From NCBI RefSeq assembly GCF_025961205.1, contig NZ_JAOQNH010000003.1:988501-1052500 (forward strand): a stretch of DNA of 64,000 nt, read 5' to 3'. The translations under genes and the position numbers were made by a program. The DNA is from Azospirillum fermentarium (GTDB lineage Bacteria > Pseudomonadota > Alphaproteobacteria > Azospirillales > Azospirillaceae). The notes beneath the pieces are model-generated. The model searched no databases. It saw only the letters and a program-made list of their open reading frames with translations, and was not told the origin of the DNA. Every line of letters begins with the position of its first letter. The stretch's first letter is position 1. This document shows, in pieces, positions 26,544-32,878 of the stretch.

Positions 26544-27283
26544 AGCTCGCGCCCTCCCAAGTCCTGGAGATCATCGCGTCCAGCCTCGCGGCCGCGCTGC
26601 TGGTCGCGCAGCCGCTGCATCTCGACGAGCTGGCGGTCGAAATCCTGGCGCTCGCGCTCGGTCATGTAGCCGAGGCGGTCGGTGGTGACCTCGATGGCGT
26701 CATGGCGCAGCCAGCGCGAGACGACGTCCGGGTCGAGGTAGAGGTCGCGGTCGTTCTGCACGCCGCGCAGCATGATGTGCAGGTGCTGGTTGCCGTCCGG
26801 GTGGGCCATGTCGGGCTTGCGCTCGACCGAGGCCACCCACTCCAGCGGGCCGACCCGGCGCTCCCAGGCGGCGACGACGTCGCGGCCGTAGGACACCATG
26901 TCGTCGATGCGATGGCCGTCGTTGGGGCTGACGATGACGTGGAAGACGCGGCGGTCGGCCGACCAGGCGTCCACGATCTCGGCGGTGTCGATGCTCAGAC
27001 GGTCGCGGTCGAACAGCGGCCCCTCCTTGGCCAGGTAGTTGGCCAGGACCGCGACGGTGTTGGGGTAAGCGCCGCGGGCGCGGTCGTGGTAGAGCACCTT
27101 GACGGTGACCGGGCGGGCGTAGGCGCCGGTCGCGGGCGGCGCGCCCTTGACGCGGACCTTCTGCATCGGCCGGCGGGTGTAGGCGCGGGCGAGGCGGCGG
27201 CCACGGTCGGCCAGCGCCTTCATGCGCGCCTTGAAGCCGTCGTCGTCGAGGATGCCGCCGAAGAGGCCGAAACGCTGCCCCAT
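26540..27283 (-). CDS. Compact relaxase-like protein
   Basis: A 247-residue protein containing the core of relaxases usually annotated with DUF3363: VFHVIVSPNDGHRIDDM, LEWVASVERK and HPDGNQHLHIMLRG with the HxH metal-binding pair, then YLDPDVVSRWLR. Family members are commonly 550-700 residues, so this one keeps the nuclease domain and lacks the long C-terminal region. Start 27283 is preferred because GGGAGG lies 7 bases upstream; a start at 27298 is possible. It would nick oriT and pilot the strand. Its place directly upstream of the coupling-protein genes supports the call. Confidence 0.75.
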   Translation of the reverse strand: MGQRFGLFGGILDDDGFKARMKALADRGRRLARAYTRRPMQKVRVKGAPPATGAYARPVTVKVLYHDRARGAYPNTVAVLANYLAKEGPLFDRDRLSIDTAEIVDAWSADRRVFHVIVSPNDGHRIDDMVSYGRDVVAAWERRVGPLEWVASVERKPDMAHPDGNQHLHIMLRGVQNDRDLYLDPDVVSRWLRHDAIEVTTDRLGYMTERERQDFDRQLVEMQRLRDQQRGREAGRDDLQDLGGREL

Positions 27284-27296
27284 GCCCTGCCCTCCC

Positions 27297-27620
27297 ATGC
27301 CGCCGTCACGTCACGGCGTGGCAAGAACTATCACCACCGGCAAGAAATCATCAATTATTCTGAGGGGTTATCGGGATATCGGAGCCTGCATGCACCGGTA
27401 TACCATAGATACCCCTGTATACAGCCAACTCATTGAAAATAGATGACGGACGATCCCGCTGCATACGCTCTTTTATCTTGCTGACCGTTGATTTCTCTTC
27501 TTCCGCACGCGCTCACGAAAGCCCGCCGAAGCTTGGACACACTGTCCGATTTCCTGTCTTTGCGCGCCGTAGTGCGATCGGCGTTCCTTCGCGGGCGAAG
27601 CGGGCCGCCGCCCTGCCCGA
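27297..27620. promoter_or_regulatory. AT-richer gap upstream of the relaxase; candidate oriT/promoter
   Basis: This is the only sizeable gap in the transfer block. It is much less GC-rich than its flanks around 27320-27460. Three palindromes sit close together: TGCATGCA (27387-27394), GGTATACC (27397-27404) and CTGTATACAG (27415-27424). A transfer origin is expected next to the relaxase gene, and this is the best local candidate. A promoter for the relaxase-tra-trb operon is equally possible. Confidence 0.45.
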
Positions 27621-28274
27621 TCAGCCCGCCACTGGGACCGATCCCAGGCCGAAGACCTCCGAGACGAGGTGGCGGACATCGGCCTCGGCCCGCCCGGCCA
27701 TCTCCAGCTCCGGCACCAGCAGCCCGGTGCTCCGGCTCGTCGCGAAGGCCAGCCGTTGCCGCACCACCGCCGCCGCCACCGGCAGGCGCAGACCCAGCGC
27801 CCCCGCCTCGGTGCCCAGTTCCACCAACAGCCCCTCCGGCGCCCGGGTCAGCACCAGCGCCGCCGCCAGCATCGGCTCGGCCGCCAGCGCCTCGACGACC
27901 AGCTGCATCGTGGCGGCACAGCGCCCCACCGCCTCCCGGTCCGGCAGGGTCGGCACCAGCACGGTCTCCGCCGCCAGCAGGGCCGCCCGCACCGCTGCCG
28001 GCGAACGGGCCGGGGTGTCGATGACCACGTGATCGAAGCTGGTGCCCAGCCCCCACAACCCGCAGCGCAGCTGGGCGCTGGTGATCGTGACGGTGTCGAA
28101 CAGGGCCGGCAGGTCGTTGCGCCGCCGCATCCCCGCCCAGTCCCGCGCACCCGAAGCGCCGTCCACGTCCATCAGCGCCACCCGCTTGCCTTGCAGGGCC
28201 AGCTCGCCGGCCAGGTTGACCGCCAGCGTGGTACGCCCCACCCCCGGCGTCAGGTTGACCAGGGCGGCGATCAT
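27621..28274 (-). CDS. ParA-like protein with degenerate P-loop
   Basis: A 217-residue ParA/MinD-like protein. The nucleotide-binding motif reads LTPGVGRTT (residues 8-16), whereas ParA has KGGVGKTT; both the signature Lys and the P-loop Lys are replaced (Thr9, Arg14). Other ParA features remain, such as VALMDVDGASGARDW and HVVIDTPARSPAAV. ATP hydrolysis is doubtful. The ATG at 28274 overlaps the stop of the ribbon-helix-helix gene. With the canonical ParA encoded two genes upstream it may act as a regulatory or structural partner in partition (inference). Confidence 0.8.
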   Translation of the reverse strand: MIAALVNLTPGVGRTTLAVNLAGELALQGKRVALMDVDGASGARDWAGMRRRNDLPALFDTVTITSAQLRCGLWGLGTSFDHVVIDTPARSPAAVRAALLAAETVLVPTLPDREAVGRCAATMQLVVEALAAEPMLAAALVLTRAPEGLLVELGTEAGALGLRLPVAAAVVRQRLAFATSRSTGLLVPELEMAGRAEADVRHLVSEVFGLGSVPVAG

Positions 28275-28504
28275 GCCCCCTCCTCCCCGGCGAAGCGGGC
28301 TTCCAGCAGCTCGCGCAGCAGCGCCGCCATGGTGACGCCCCGGCGGAAGGCGGCGATCCTGATTCGCCCGCGCAGCTCCGGCGTGATGTCCACCGTCAGC
28401 CGCGCGGTGTAGACCTCCGCCTTGGCCGGCCCGCCCTCGCCCCGGCGCACCCAGGCGTCGGGCGCACCCGGGCGGGCGCCGAAGCCGATCCGTTCCGCGC
28501 TCAT
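28271..28504 (-). CDS. Small ribbon-helix-helix protein between two parA genes
   Basis: A 77-residue protein with a basic N terminus and a C-terminal ribbon-helix-helix-like segment (VYTARLTVDITPELRGRIRI followed by AAFRRGVTMAALLRELLEAR). Such proteins can act as ParG-like centromere-binding partners of ParA or as operon repressors. It overlaps both flanking genes by 4 bases, so the three form one translational unit. The specific role is inferred from position. Confidence 0.75.
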   Translation of the reverse strand: MSAERIGFGARPGAPDAWVRRGEGGPAKAEVYTARLTVDITPELRGRIRIAAFRRGVTMAALLRELLEARFAGEEGA

Positions 28505-29139
28505 GGCCCGGTCCCCAGCAGCTCGGCGGCCAGGGCCGCGATCTCCTGCGCCGCCGTGGAGTCCGGTTCGCTCTCGAAGGCCAGCCGGCCGGAGCGCACG
28601 CAGCGGGCGAAGACGACGCGCTGGCCGACCGATGCCGCCATCGCCGGCGGCACCACCCCAGCCAACTCGCGGCGGGCGTCACGGAGCAGCCGGGTGCGGG
28701 CGATGCAGCGGTTGAGCAGGAAACGGGCGGACAGGTCCGGTTTCCAGCCGCGCGCCTCGTCGAGCAGGCGCAGCAACTCGGCCGAGGCCCAGGCGTCGAA
28801 CGGGCTGGGCTGCACCGGAATCAGCACCCGCTCGGCCGTCAGGATCGCCGAGCGCGCCAGCGCCGTCACCCGCGGCGGCCCGTCGATGACCACGTGCTCG
28901 ACCCCGGAGGCCAGGTCGGGCACCTCGCGGTGCAGGGTCTCGCGCGCCAGCCCGACCATGGCGAACAGCCGCGGCAGCCCCTCGCGGTTGCGCTGTTCCG
29001 CCCAGTCGAGCGCCGAGCCCTGGGGATCGGCGTCGATCAGCAGCACGCGATGGCCACGCCGGGTCAGCTCCCCGGCGAGGTGGAGAGCGAGCGTCGTCTT
29101 GCCGACACCCCCCTTCTGGTTGAGGAAGGCCACGATCAT
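28501..29139 (-). CDS. parA: ParA-family partition ATPase
   Basis: A 212-residue ParA with an intact deviant Walker A motif (NQKGGVGKTTLALHLAG, Lys9 and Lys14), switch I-like LLIDADPQGSALDW and Walker B-like VEHVVIDGPPRV. It fits the short plasmid and ICE ParA class lacking an N-terminal HTH. It overlaps the end of repA (ATGA) and the ribbon-helix-helix gene, giving repA-parA-RHH-parA2 as a replication and maintenance cassette. It would partition the element in its extrachromosomal state. Confidence 0.9.
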   Translation of the reverse strand: MIVAFLNQKGGVGKTTLALHLAGELTRRGHRVLLIDADPQGSALDWAEQRNREGLPRLFAMVGLARETLHREVPDLASGVEHVVIDGPPRVTALARSAILTAERVLIPVQPSPFDAWASAELLRLLDEARGWKPDLSARFLLNRCIARTRLLRDARRELAGVVPPAMAASVGQRVVFARCVRSGRLAFESEPDSTAAQEIAALAAELLGTGP

Positions 29140-30152
29140 CGCGGCGCCCTCCCCGCTCCGGACGACTTATCCACAGGCGGAGGAGTCGAGGAGTCAGCCG
29201 CCAAGAGTCTGTTATTGTTTAAGTTATATAAGTTATAGGGGCGAATCGGTGAAGCGGGCCAAGGACTTGACTCCGAGTCGGGGTGGTGTTCCCCCGCGAG
29301 TCGGCATGGTGATATCCCGTTTTCCGATAGATACGATGTCCCGACGTCATTCACAGGCTGTCCACAGGGGGCTGTGGACAGGTTCGCCAAGGGTCGCGCT
29401 CGGGAGAACAGCAGCCGCTCCTCGCCACCGCCCCGCTCGATGGACAGCCGGTAGCCCGGCAGGCCGATGGACGCGATCCGCCGGATGTGGCGGGCGAACT
29501 CGGCCGAGCGCACCGGACTGCCGCTGCGGGCGTGCAGGCGGCGCACCCCGATGGCGCCGCCGCCGCGCTGCCGGCCGCCCATCTTGCGCACCAGCCGGTA
29601 CAGCCAGCGCGCCACTCCGCCGGTGAGGTCGAAATAGCCGGGATCCAGCGTCAGCACGCGGCGCTCGCACACCGCCACGAACAACCAGTCCGGCAGCGTC
29701 AGGCGGACGCCGGCCGCGGTCGGCTCCCACCCGTCCAGCCAGCGGAAGCGGGCCGGTCCCTGCGGCCCGGCGCGCAGCGTGGTCTCGACGCGGGTGGCCG
29801 CCAGACGGTCGAAGGCGGCGTGCAGCAGCGCGTAGTCGTGCCGGCCGACGCCGCGGCCGAGGAAGCGCAGAAGCGGATACGCCGGGGTTTCCAGATGCCG
29901 GGTGGGCGTCCGGCCGGCGTCGAGGGCCTCGGTCAGCTGGCTGGCCGCCCAGACCAGCACGTCGGCGTCCCAGAGGGTGGCGATGCCGAGGCCGCCGGCC
30001 GGCTCAACCCGGATGCACACCGCGCCCTGTTCGAAGACAATGGGCGCGCGGCGTGGGGATTTGGCGAGGCTGAACCACGGCCAGACCATCAGGTCGGCCA
30101 CGTCGCGCACCGCGATGTCGGTGCGGCGGGCGGAAAAGCGGGGGTCGTCCAT
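29136..30152 (-). CDS. repA: Replication initiator protein RepA
   Basis: A 338-residue protein of the plasmid RPA/RepA type. Typical motifs are MVWPWFSLAKSPRR, IATLWDADVLVWAASQL, YDLTGG-like YFDLTGGVARWLYRLVRK and FARHIRRIASIGLPGY. Conservation appears to stop near residue 255. The tail, about 80 residues, is low-complexity (YNLYNLNNNRL) because the DNA there holds DnaA-box-like and AT-rich elements. RepA would open an origin and recruit the host replisome. It is encoded between the excisionase-like gene and parA. The element can therefore probably replicate as a plasmid, permanently or while excised. Confidence 0.85.
   Translation of the reverse strand: MDDPRFSARRTDIAVRDVADLMVWPWFSLAKSPRRAPIVFEQGAVCIRVEPAGGLGIATLWDADVLVWAASQLTEALDAGRTPTRHLETPAYPLLRFLGRGVGRHDYALLHAAFDRLAATRVETTLRAGPQGPARFRWLDGWEPTAAGVRLTLPDWLFVAVCERRVLTLDPGYFDLTGGVARWLYRLVRKMGGRQRGGGAIGVRRLHARSGSPVRSAEFARHIRRIASIGLPGYRLSIERGGGEERLLFSRARPLANLSTAPCGQPVNDVGTSYLSENGISPCRLAGEHHPDSESSPWPASPIRPYNLYNLNNNRLLAADSSTPPPVDKSSGAGRAPR
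29167..29381. other. Candidate replication origin inside the 3' end of repA
   Basis: A perfect DnaA box (TTATCCACA, 29167-29175) is followed by a very AT-rich tract at 29209-29238 with two AAGTTATA repeats (29221-29228, 29230-29237). At 29358-29381 lies a perfect 10-bp inverted repeat around GGGG whose arms (CTGTCCACAG) resemble DnaA boxes. In a region of about 70% GC this combination looks like an initiator-binding site plus unwinding element. It explains the odd, non-conserved RepA tail. Confidence 0.65.
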
Positions 30153-30164
30153 GCTCCCCTCCCC

Positions 30165-30407
30165 TCAGCGGCGGGCCGGCCGCACGGTGGCGGCGCCGGG
30201 GTCGGAGGTCGAGGTGCGCAGGCCGCGATCGGCCCAGGCCTTCAGGTCGTCGAGCGCGTAGACCACGCGCCCGCCGATCTTGCGGTAGCGCGGGCCGGTG
30301 CCGTAGACGCGGTGCTTCTCCAGCGTCCGGCCGGACAGGCCGAGGAAGCGCCCGGCCTCGGCCGTGCGCAGGAAACGTTGCGGCAGATCGTCGGCGGTGT
30401 CGTGCAT
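30165..30407 (-). CDS. AlpA/excisionase-family (RdfS-like) DNA-binding protein
   Basis: An 80-residue winged-helix protein of the MerR/HTH_17 type used by excisionases: RFLRTAEAGRFLGLSGRTLE, HRVYGTGPRYRKIGGRVVY and LDDLKAWADRGLR. ATG 30407 has GGAGG 7 bases upstream. In the Mesorhizobium symbiosis ICE the excisionase RdfS is activated by FseA. Here the FseA-like genes lie directly upstream on the same strand, about 140 bases away. It may be a recombination directionality factor or a transcription factor for the operon below (inference). Confidence 0.8.
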   Translation of the reverse strand: MHDTADDLPQRFLRTAEAGRFLGLSGRTLEKHRVYGTGPRYRKIGGRVVYALDDLKAWADRGLRTSTSDPGAATVRPARR

Positions 30408-30508
30408 GGTCGAGCCTCCGTGTTCCGGAGCGCGCCGCCGGGAGCGGCGGTGCGCGATGGCGGAAGGCTCGCGAAAACACGGAAGCGCCGGGGAGGGGAA
30501 AGATCGAA

Positions 30509-30530
30509 GGGGCCGGAGTCCCCCGGCCCC
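30509..30530 (-). terminator. Hairpin between the DUF2285 gene and the AlpA-like gene
   Basis: Bases 30509-30516 and 30523-30530 form a perfect 8-bp GC stem with a 6-base loop, 17 bases past the DUF2285 stop. The downstream leftward sequence TTCGATCTTTCC holds only a weak U run. It may separate expression of the activator from the excisionase-repA operon. Confidence 0.4.
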
Positions 30531-30547
30531 TCCCTCCCCGGAGCGGT

Positions 30548-31072
30548 CTACCGCTGGCCGCGCCCGAGGCGGCCGGCCAGCAGCTCGCGGTAGCCGCCGG
30601 CCATCAGCCGCCGACCCCGGCGGACCAGGTAGCGGACCTGATCGCGCAGGGGACTGGAGCGGAACCAGTCGGCCGCCACCCGCCGCTCGCCGAACACCGC
30701 CTCGGCGGTGTCGCGCAGGCTGGCGCCGGCCAGGGCGGCGTCGAGCGCCTGCAGGGCGTGGCGCAGCAGGCCGGTCTGGATGGGCGTCAGCTCGGGCGGC
30801 GGCGGCCGGCCCGCCATCAGCGCCGCCAGCCGCTCGATCCCGGCGACCTGCGGCGCCCGCGGCCGGTCGAACGCCACGGTGGCCCACAGCACGGTTCCCG
30901 GTGGCGGCAGGTCGGGCGCCAGCACCAGGAAGCGCCGCTCGCGGGCGCCGTCGGCGATCACCACGTGGAAGCCGTCCGGCGTCGGCAGCACCGCCCGCCG
31001 CCCCGGCCCGGCCAGCGGATCAGCGTCCGGAACCACAGGGGTTCGTCCCACAGGAGCCGGGACAAGCCGCAC
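30548..31072 (-). CDS. DUF2285 protein; C-terminal half of an FseA-like activator
   Basis: The frame encodes a DUF2285 domain in its C-terminal half (LRHALQALDAALAGASLRDT, then VFGERRVAADWF, RYLVRRGRRLMAGGYRELLAG). The frame is open upstream to at least 31144, and that extra sequence (FAEDPDRSAHDTAIFWAPDLL) continues the domain order expected after the upstream DUF6499-like frame. The GTG at 31072 has a poor ribosome site. The functional product is therefore probably the frameshifted fusion of 31322 to 30548, about 257 residues. FseA of ICEMlSymR7A is made this way from two overlapping genes by a +1 frameshift and activates excision. Confidence 0.8.
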   Translation of the reverse strand: MRLVPAPVGRTPVVPDADPLAGPGRRAVLPTPDGFHVVIADGARERRFLVLAPDLPPPGTVLWATVAFDRPRAPQVAGIERLAALMAGRPPPPELTPIQTGLLRHALQALDAALAGASLRDTAEAVFGERRVAADWFRSSPLRDQVRYLVRRGRRLMAGGYRELLAGRLGRGQR

Positions 31073-31322
31073 CAGCTCCGGCAGCAGGTCCGGCGCCCAG
31101 AAGATCGCCGTGTCGTGGGCGGAGCGATCCGGATCCTCGGCGAAAGGACAACCCCCAGCGCCGGCCCACGGCGGTGTGTTCCGCCGAGCGCGGCGCGACG
31201 GCCCGCGTCCCGGCCCTGTACTCGGGATTGCGGCGCAGGAACTCCCACGCCCAGCCCGCCACCGGCAGCGCTGCCGTGTCGGTGTAGGCGGCGGCGGACC
31301 GCCAGTCTCTCGTGCCTGTCAT
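31020..31322 (-). CDS. DUF6499-like N-terminal half of an FseA-like activator
   Basis: A frame of 100 codons starting at 31322, with GAGGA 7 bases upstream. It encodes the conserved opening TRDWRSAAAYTDTAALPVAG then WAWEFLRRNPEYRA and RRWGLSF. In relatives this domain is followed by DUF2285 in one chain; here the conserved sequence stops at the codons TCC TTT (31148-31143) and resumes in the +1 frame. The remaining zero-frame tail (RRGSGSLRPRHGD onwards) is low-complexity and not conserved. Either the shift is programmed or a single base was inserted. Confidence 0.8.
   Translation of the reverse strand: MTGTRDWRSAAAYTDTAALPVAGWAWEFLRRNPEYRAGTRAVAPRSAEHTAVGRRWGLSFRRGSGSLRPRHGDLLGAGPAAGAGAACPGSCGTNPCGSGR
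31140..31156 (-). promoter_or_regulatory. Candidate +1 ribosomal frameshift site
   Basis: On the transcribed strand the sequence is GGGGG UUG UCC UUU C GCC. tRNA-Phe reading UUU could slip forward to the better-matched UUC and continue in the DUF2285 frame. The G-run (31156-31152) lies 6 bases upstream of UUU and resembles the Shine-Dalgarno-like stimulator of the prfB +1 site. Slippage keeps the conserved order WGLSF-AEDPD intact. Confidence 0.6.
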
Positions 31323-31535
31323 GAAACCGTCCTCGTCATGGATGAAGGGACGGATGCGCATCCAAACGCTCAGGTTGCGAAGCGCCGAACGCACCGGTAG
31401 GCCGGTGCGGCGTATCGGGGGATCGATGCAACCGGCACACCCCGATCGAAAGAGGAGGAAGCGCTTGACCGGACAAGGAAAGAGCCGCCCAGCCGGCGTT
31501 CGGCACTGCCGGACGCGCCGGACGGCAATGGCGGC

Positions 31536-31805
31536 TTAACCTGAAACGAGCAGGTGGCGGTAGCCGCTTTCGGTCATCCAACGGGCACGAGCGAGGTGGC
31601 TGGCGTGGGCACGCCGGGCGCGCTCGGGTTCCTCGTCCGGGTCGATGCGCAGCACGATCCGGGCGACCTCGTCGGGGTCGGCGCCGTCCGCCGCGGCGTC
31701 GAGCAGGCGCAGGTAGGTGACCAGATGCAGCCGGTCGTAGTCGGTCAGCGCCTCGCCGGTGGGCGCCACGTCGAACACCGGCGCGTCGATGCGCGGCTTC
31801 CTCAT
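31536..31805 (-). CDS. Small DUF2285 protein, QseM-like antiactivator candidate
   Basis: An 89-residue protein of the short DUF2285 type: PVFDVAPTGEALTDYDRLHL, then VTYLRLLDAAADGAD, VARIVLRIDPDEEPERARRA and HLARARWMTESGYRHLL. In the Mesorhizobium symbiosis ICE, QseM is a small DUF2285 protein that binds and blocks FseA, and its gene diverges from the XRE gene qseC. Here the same arrangement is seen with an XRE gene starting 113 bases away, and with an FseA-like pair 214 bases downstream. The QseM role is inferred from family, size and arrangement. Confidence 0.78.
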   Translation of the reverse strand: MRKPRIDAPVFDVAPTGEALTDYDRLHLVTYLRLLDAAADGADPDEVARIVLRIDPDEEPERARRAHASHLARARWMTESGYRHLLVSG

Positions 31806-31924
31806 GCGCAGACTCCTTTCCGTTCGGCGATGCGGGCCACCCGGCGGCCGGGGGCTGGCGTCGGAATGGTAGATGTATCCCGTGGAGACTTTTCCCGCAA
31901 TGGGGCTCCATCCTGGCGATGGAG
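31806..31924. promoter_or_regulatory. Divergent control region with palindrome over the XRE start codon
   Basis: The 113-base gap between the DUF2285 gene and the XRE gene is the expected place for controller operators. A perfect 7-bp inverted repeat, CTCCATC-CTGGC-GATGGAG (31906-31924), covers the XRE start codon at 31919. A looser GGAG/CTCC repeat lies just upstream. No Shine-Dalgarno sequence precedes that ATG, so translation may be leaderless or weak. Confidence 0.5.
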
Positions 31925-32191
31925 GATCTGCCCGACATACTGGCCGCGAACATCCGGCGCCTGCGGCGTGAGCGCGCCATCACGCAGGAGGAGCTCGCGC
32001 ATATCTCGGGCATCGACCGCAGCTACGTCGGCCAGATCGAGCGGGCCGAGCACAAGGCGAGCGTGGTGACGCTCGGCCGGCTGGCGCGGGCGCTGAAGGT
32101 GCTCCCCGGCGATCTGCTGGCGCTGCCCCCCGATCACCCCTTCCTCTCCGAACTGGCCGGCCCCACCCAAGACGGTGACGGCGGTGCGTGA
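31919..32191 (+). CDS. XRE-family regulator, QseC-like
   Basis: A 90-residue single-domain helix-turn-helix protein (NIRRLRRERAITQEELAHIS, then GIDRSYVGQIERAEHKASVV and TLGRLARALKVLPGDLL), similar to controller proteins of restriction-modification systems. In the Mesorhizobium ICE the controller-like QseC regulates the divergent qseM and itself. Here the neighbour is a QseM-sized DUF2285 gene on the opposite strand. A bistable switch limiting transfer to few cells is the model by analogy. Confidence 0.82.
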   Translation: MEDLPDILAANIRRLRRERAITQEELAHISGIDRSYVGQIERAEHKASVVTLGRLARALKVLPGDLLALPPDHPFLSELAGPTQDGDGGA

Positions 32192-32567
32192 CGACATACG
32201 TGGGTAGGACGCCATATTTCCGCCACCATTGCTTTTGGGGCGAAAGGGTTGGCGATGCCAACGATTTCCGGGAGAGGTGCGTGACTTTTTAGGCGTATGC
32301 CGGCCAATCGGGGCGGTGGCCGGGAGTGCATTCCCGTGTTCACGGCGATCCGGAGTTCCGGATCGGCGGATGTCCGGATCGACGGACAGCCGGACATCCG
32401 GATCGCCGATTCTCCGTAAATCCGGACAGGGAAGGAGCCGTGTTCCTGAGCAGCGACCAAGGGTGATCACCGGCACACCGCCGGGCAGCCGGATGGCGAA
32501 ACGGATGCGCCGGCAGGCGTCCTCCGGCCACACAACGAGGCTCCCGGCCGCGACGCACGGCGCCGCC
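32192..32567. repeat. Non-coding gap with TCCGGATCG repeats and a 10-bp inverted repeat
   Basis: No convincing gene lies in this 376-base stretch. It has three copies of TCCGGATCG (32357-32365, 32373-32381, 32396-32404) and an inverted repeat with arms GGATGTCCGG (32368-32377) and CCGGACATCC (32390-32399). A related TCCGGATCG also occurs near 37538. These could be protein-binding sites. Confidence 0.45.
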
Positions 32568-32744
32568 TCAGGCGGGCGGCGCCTCCGTGACGAACACCAG
32601 CGCGTCGGTGGCACGGTCCATCCTCGCCTGCCGGGCGAGGAGCTGGTCCAGTTCGGCCCGGGCCTGGGCGCGTTCGCGGCGGGTCAGGGCGCAGGATACC
32701 AGCTCGGCCCGCAGTTCCCGGACTTGGTCGTGGATGGTGAGCAT
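32568..32744 (-). CDS. Small hypothetical helical protein
   Basis: A 58-residue protein (MLTIHDQVRELRAELVSCAL at the start) rich in Arg, Glu, Ala and Leu, with heptad-like spacing suggesting a helical pair. It is supported by a strong ribosome site (GAGGAGG) just before the ATG at 32744. No family is recognised. A long foldable leader with an extended hairpin precedes it. It shares strand and neighbourhood with DUF736, so it is probably part of the element backbone. Confidence 0.6.
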   Translation of the reverse strand: MLTIHDQVRELRAELVSCALTRRERAQARAELDQLLARQARMDRATDALVFVTEAPPA

Positions 32745-32833
32745 CGTCCCCTCCTCTGGTTTTGAAGACGAGGGGGCGTCACGATGCCGGGGCGGTCCGG
32801 GTCGAGGATCGCCGCAGGCGACCGGCCTGCCGG

Positions 32834-32878
32834 CGAGCGGGGGAGCCAAAAGGCGCAGCCTTTTGGGGGGACCGCTCG
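32834..32878 (-). repeat. Extended hairpin in the leader of the 58-residue gene
   Basis: A perfect 9-bp stem with a 3-base loop (CCAAAAGGC 32846-32854, GCCTTTTGG 32858-32866) lies within an outer 7-bp stem (CGAGCGG 32834-32840, CCGCTCG 32872-32878). Purine internal loops GGGAG and GGGGA separate the two stems. The fold is nearly symmetric and works on either strand. It lies about 90 bases upstream of the small gene and may be an RNA regulatory element. Confidence 0.5.

Noticed and set aside
28275..28682. N-terminal extension of the second ParA-like protein
   Set aside because: The frame is open, but this segment is the shadow of the ribbon-helix-helix gene; ParA homology begins at the ATG at 28274.
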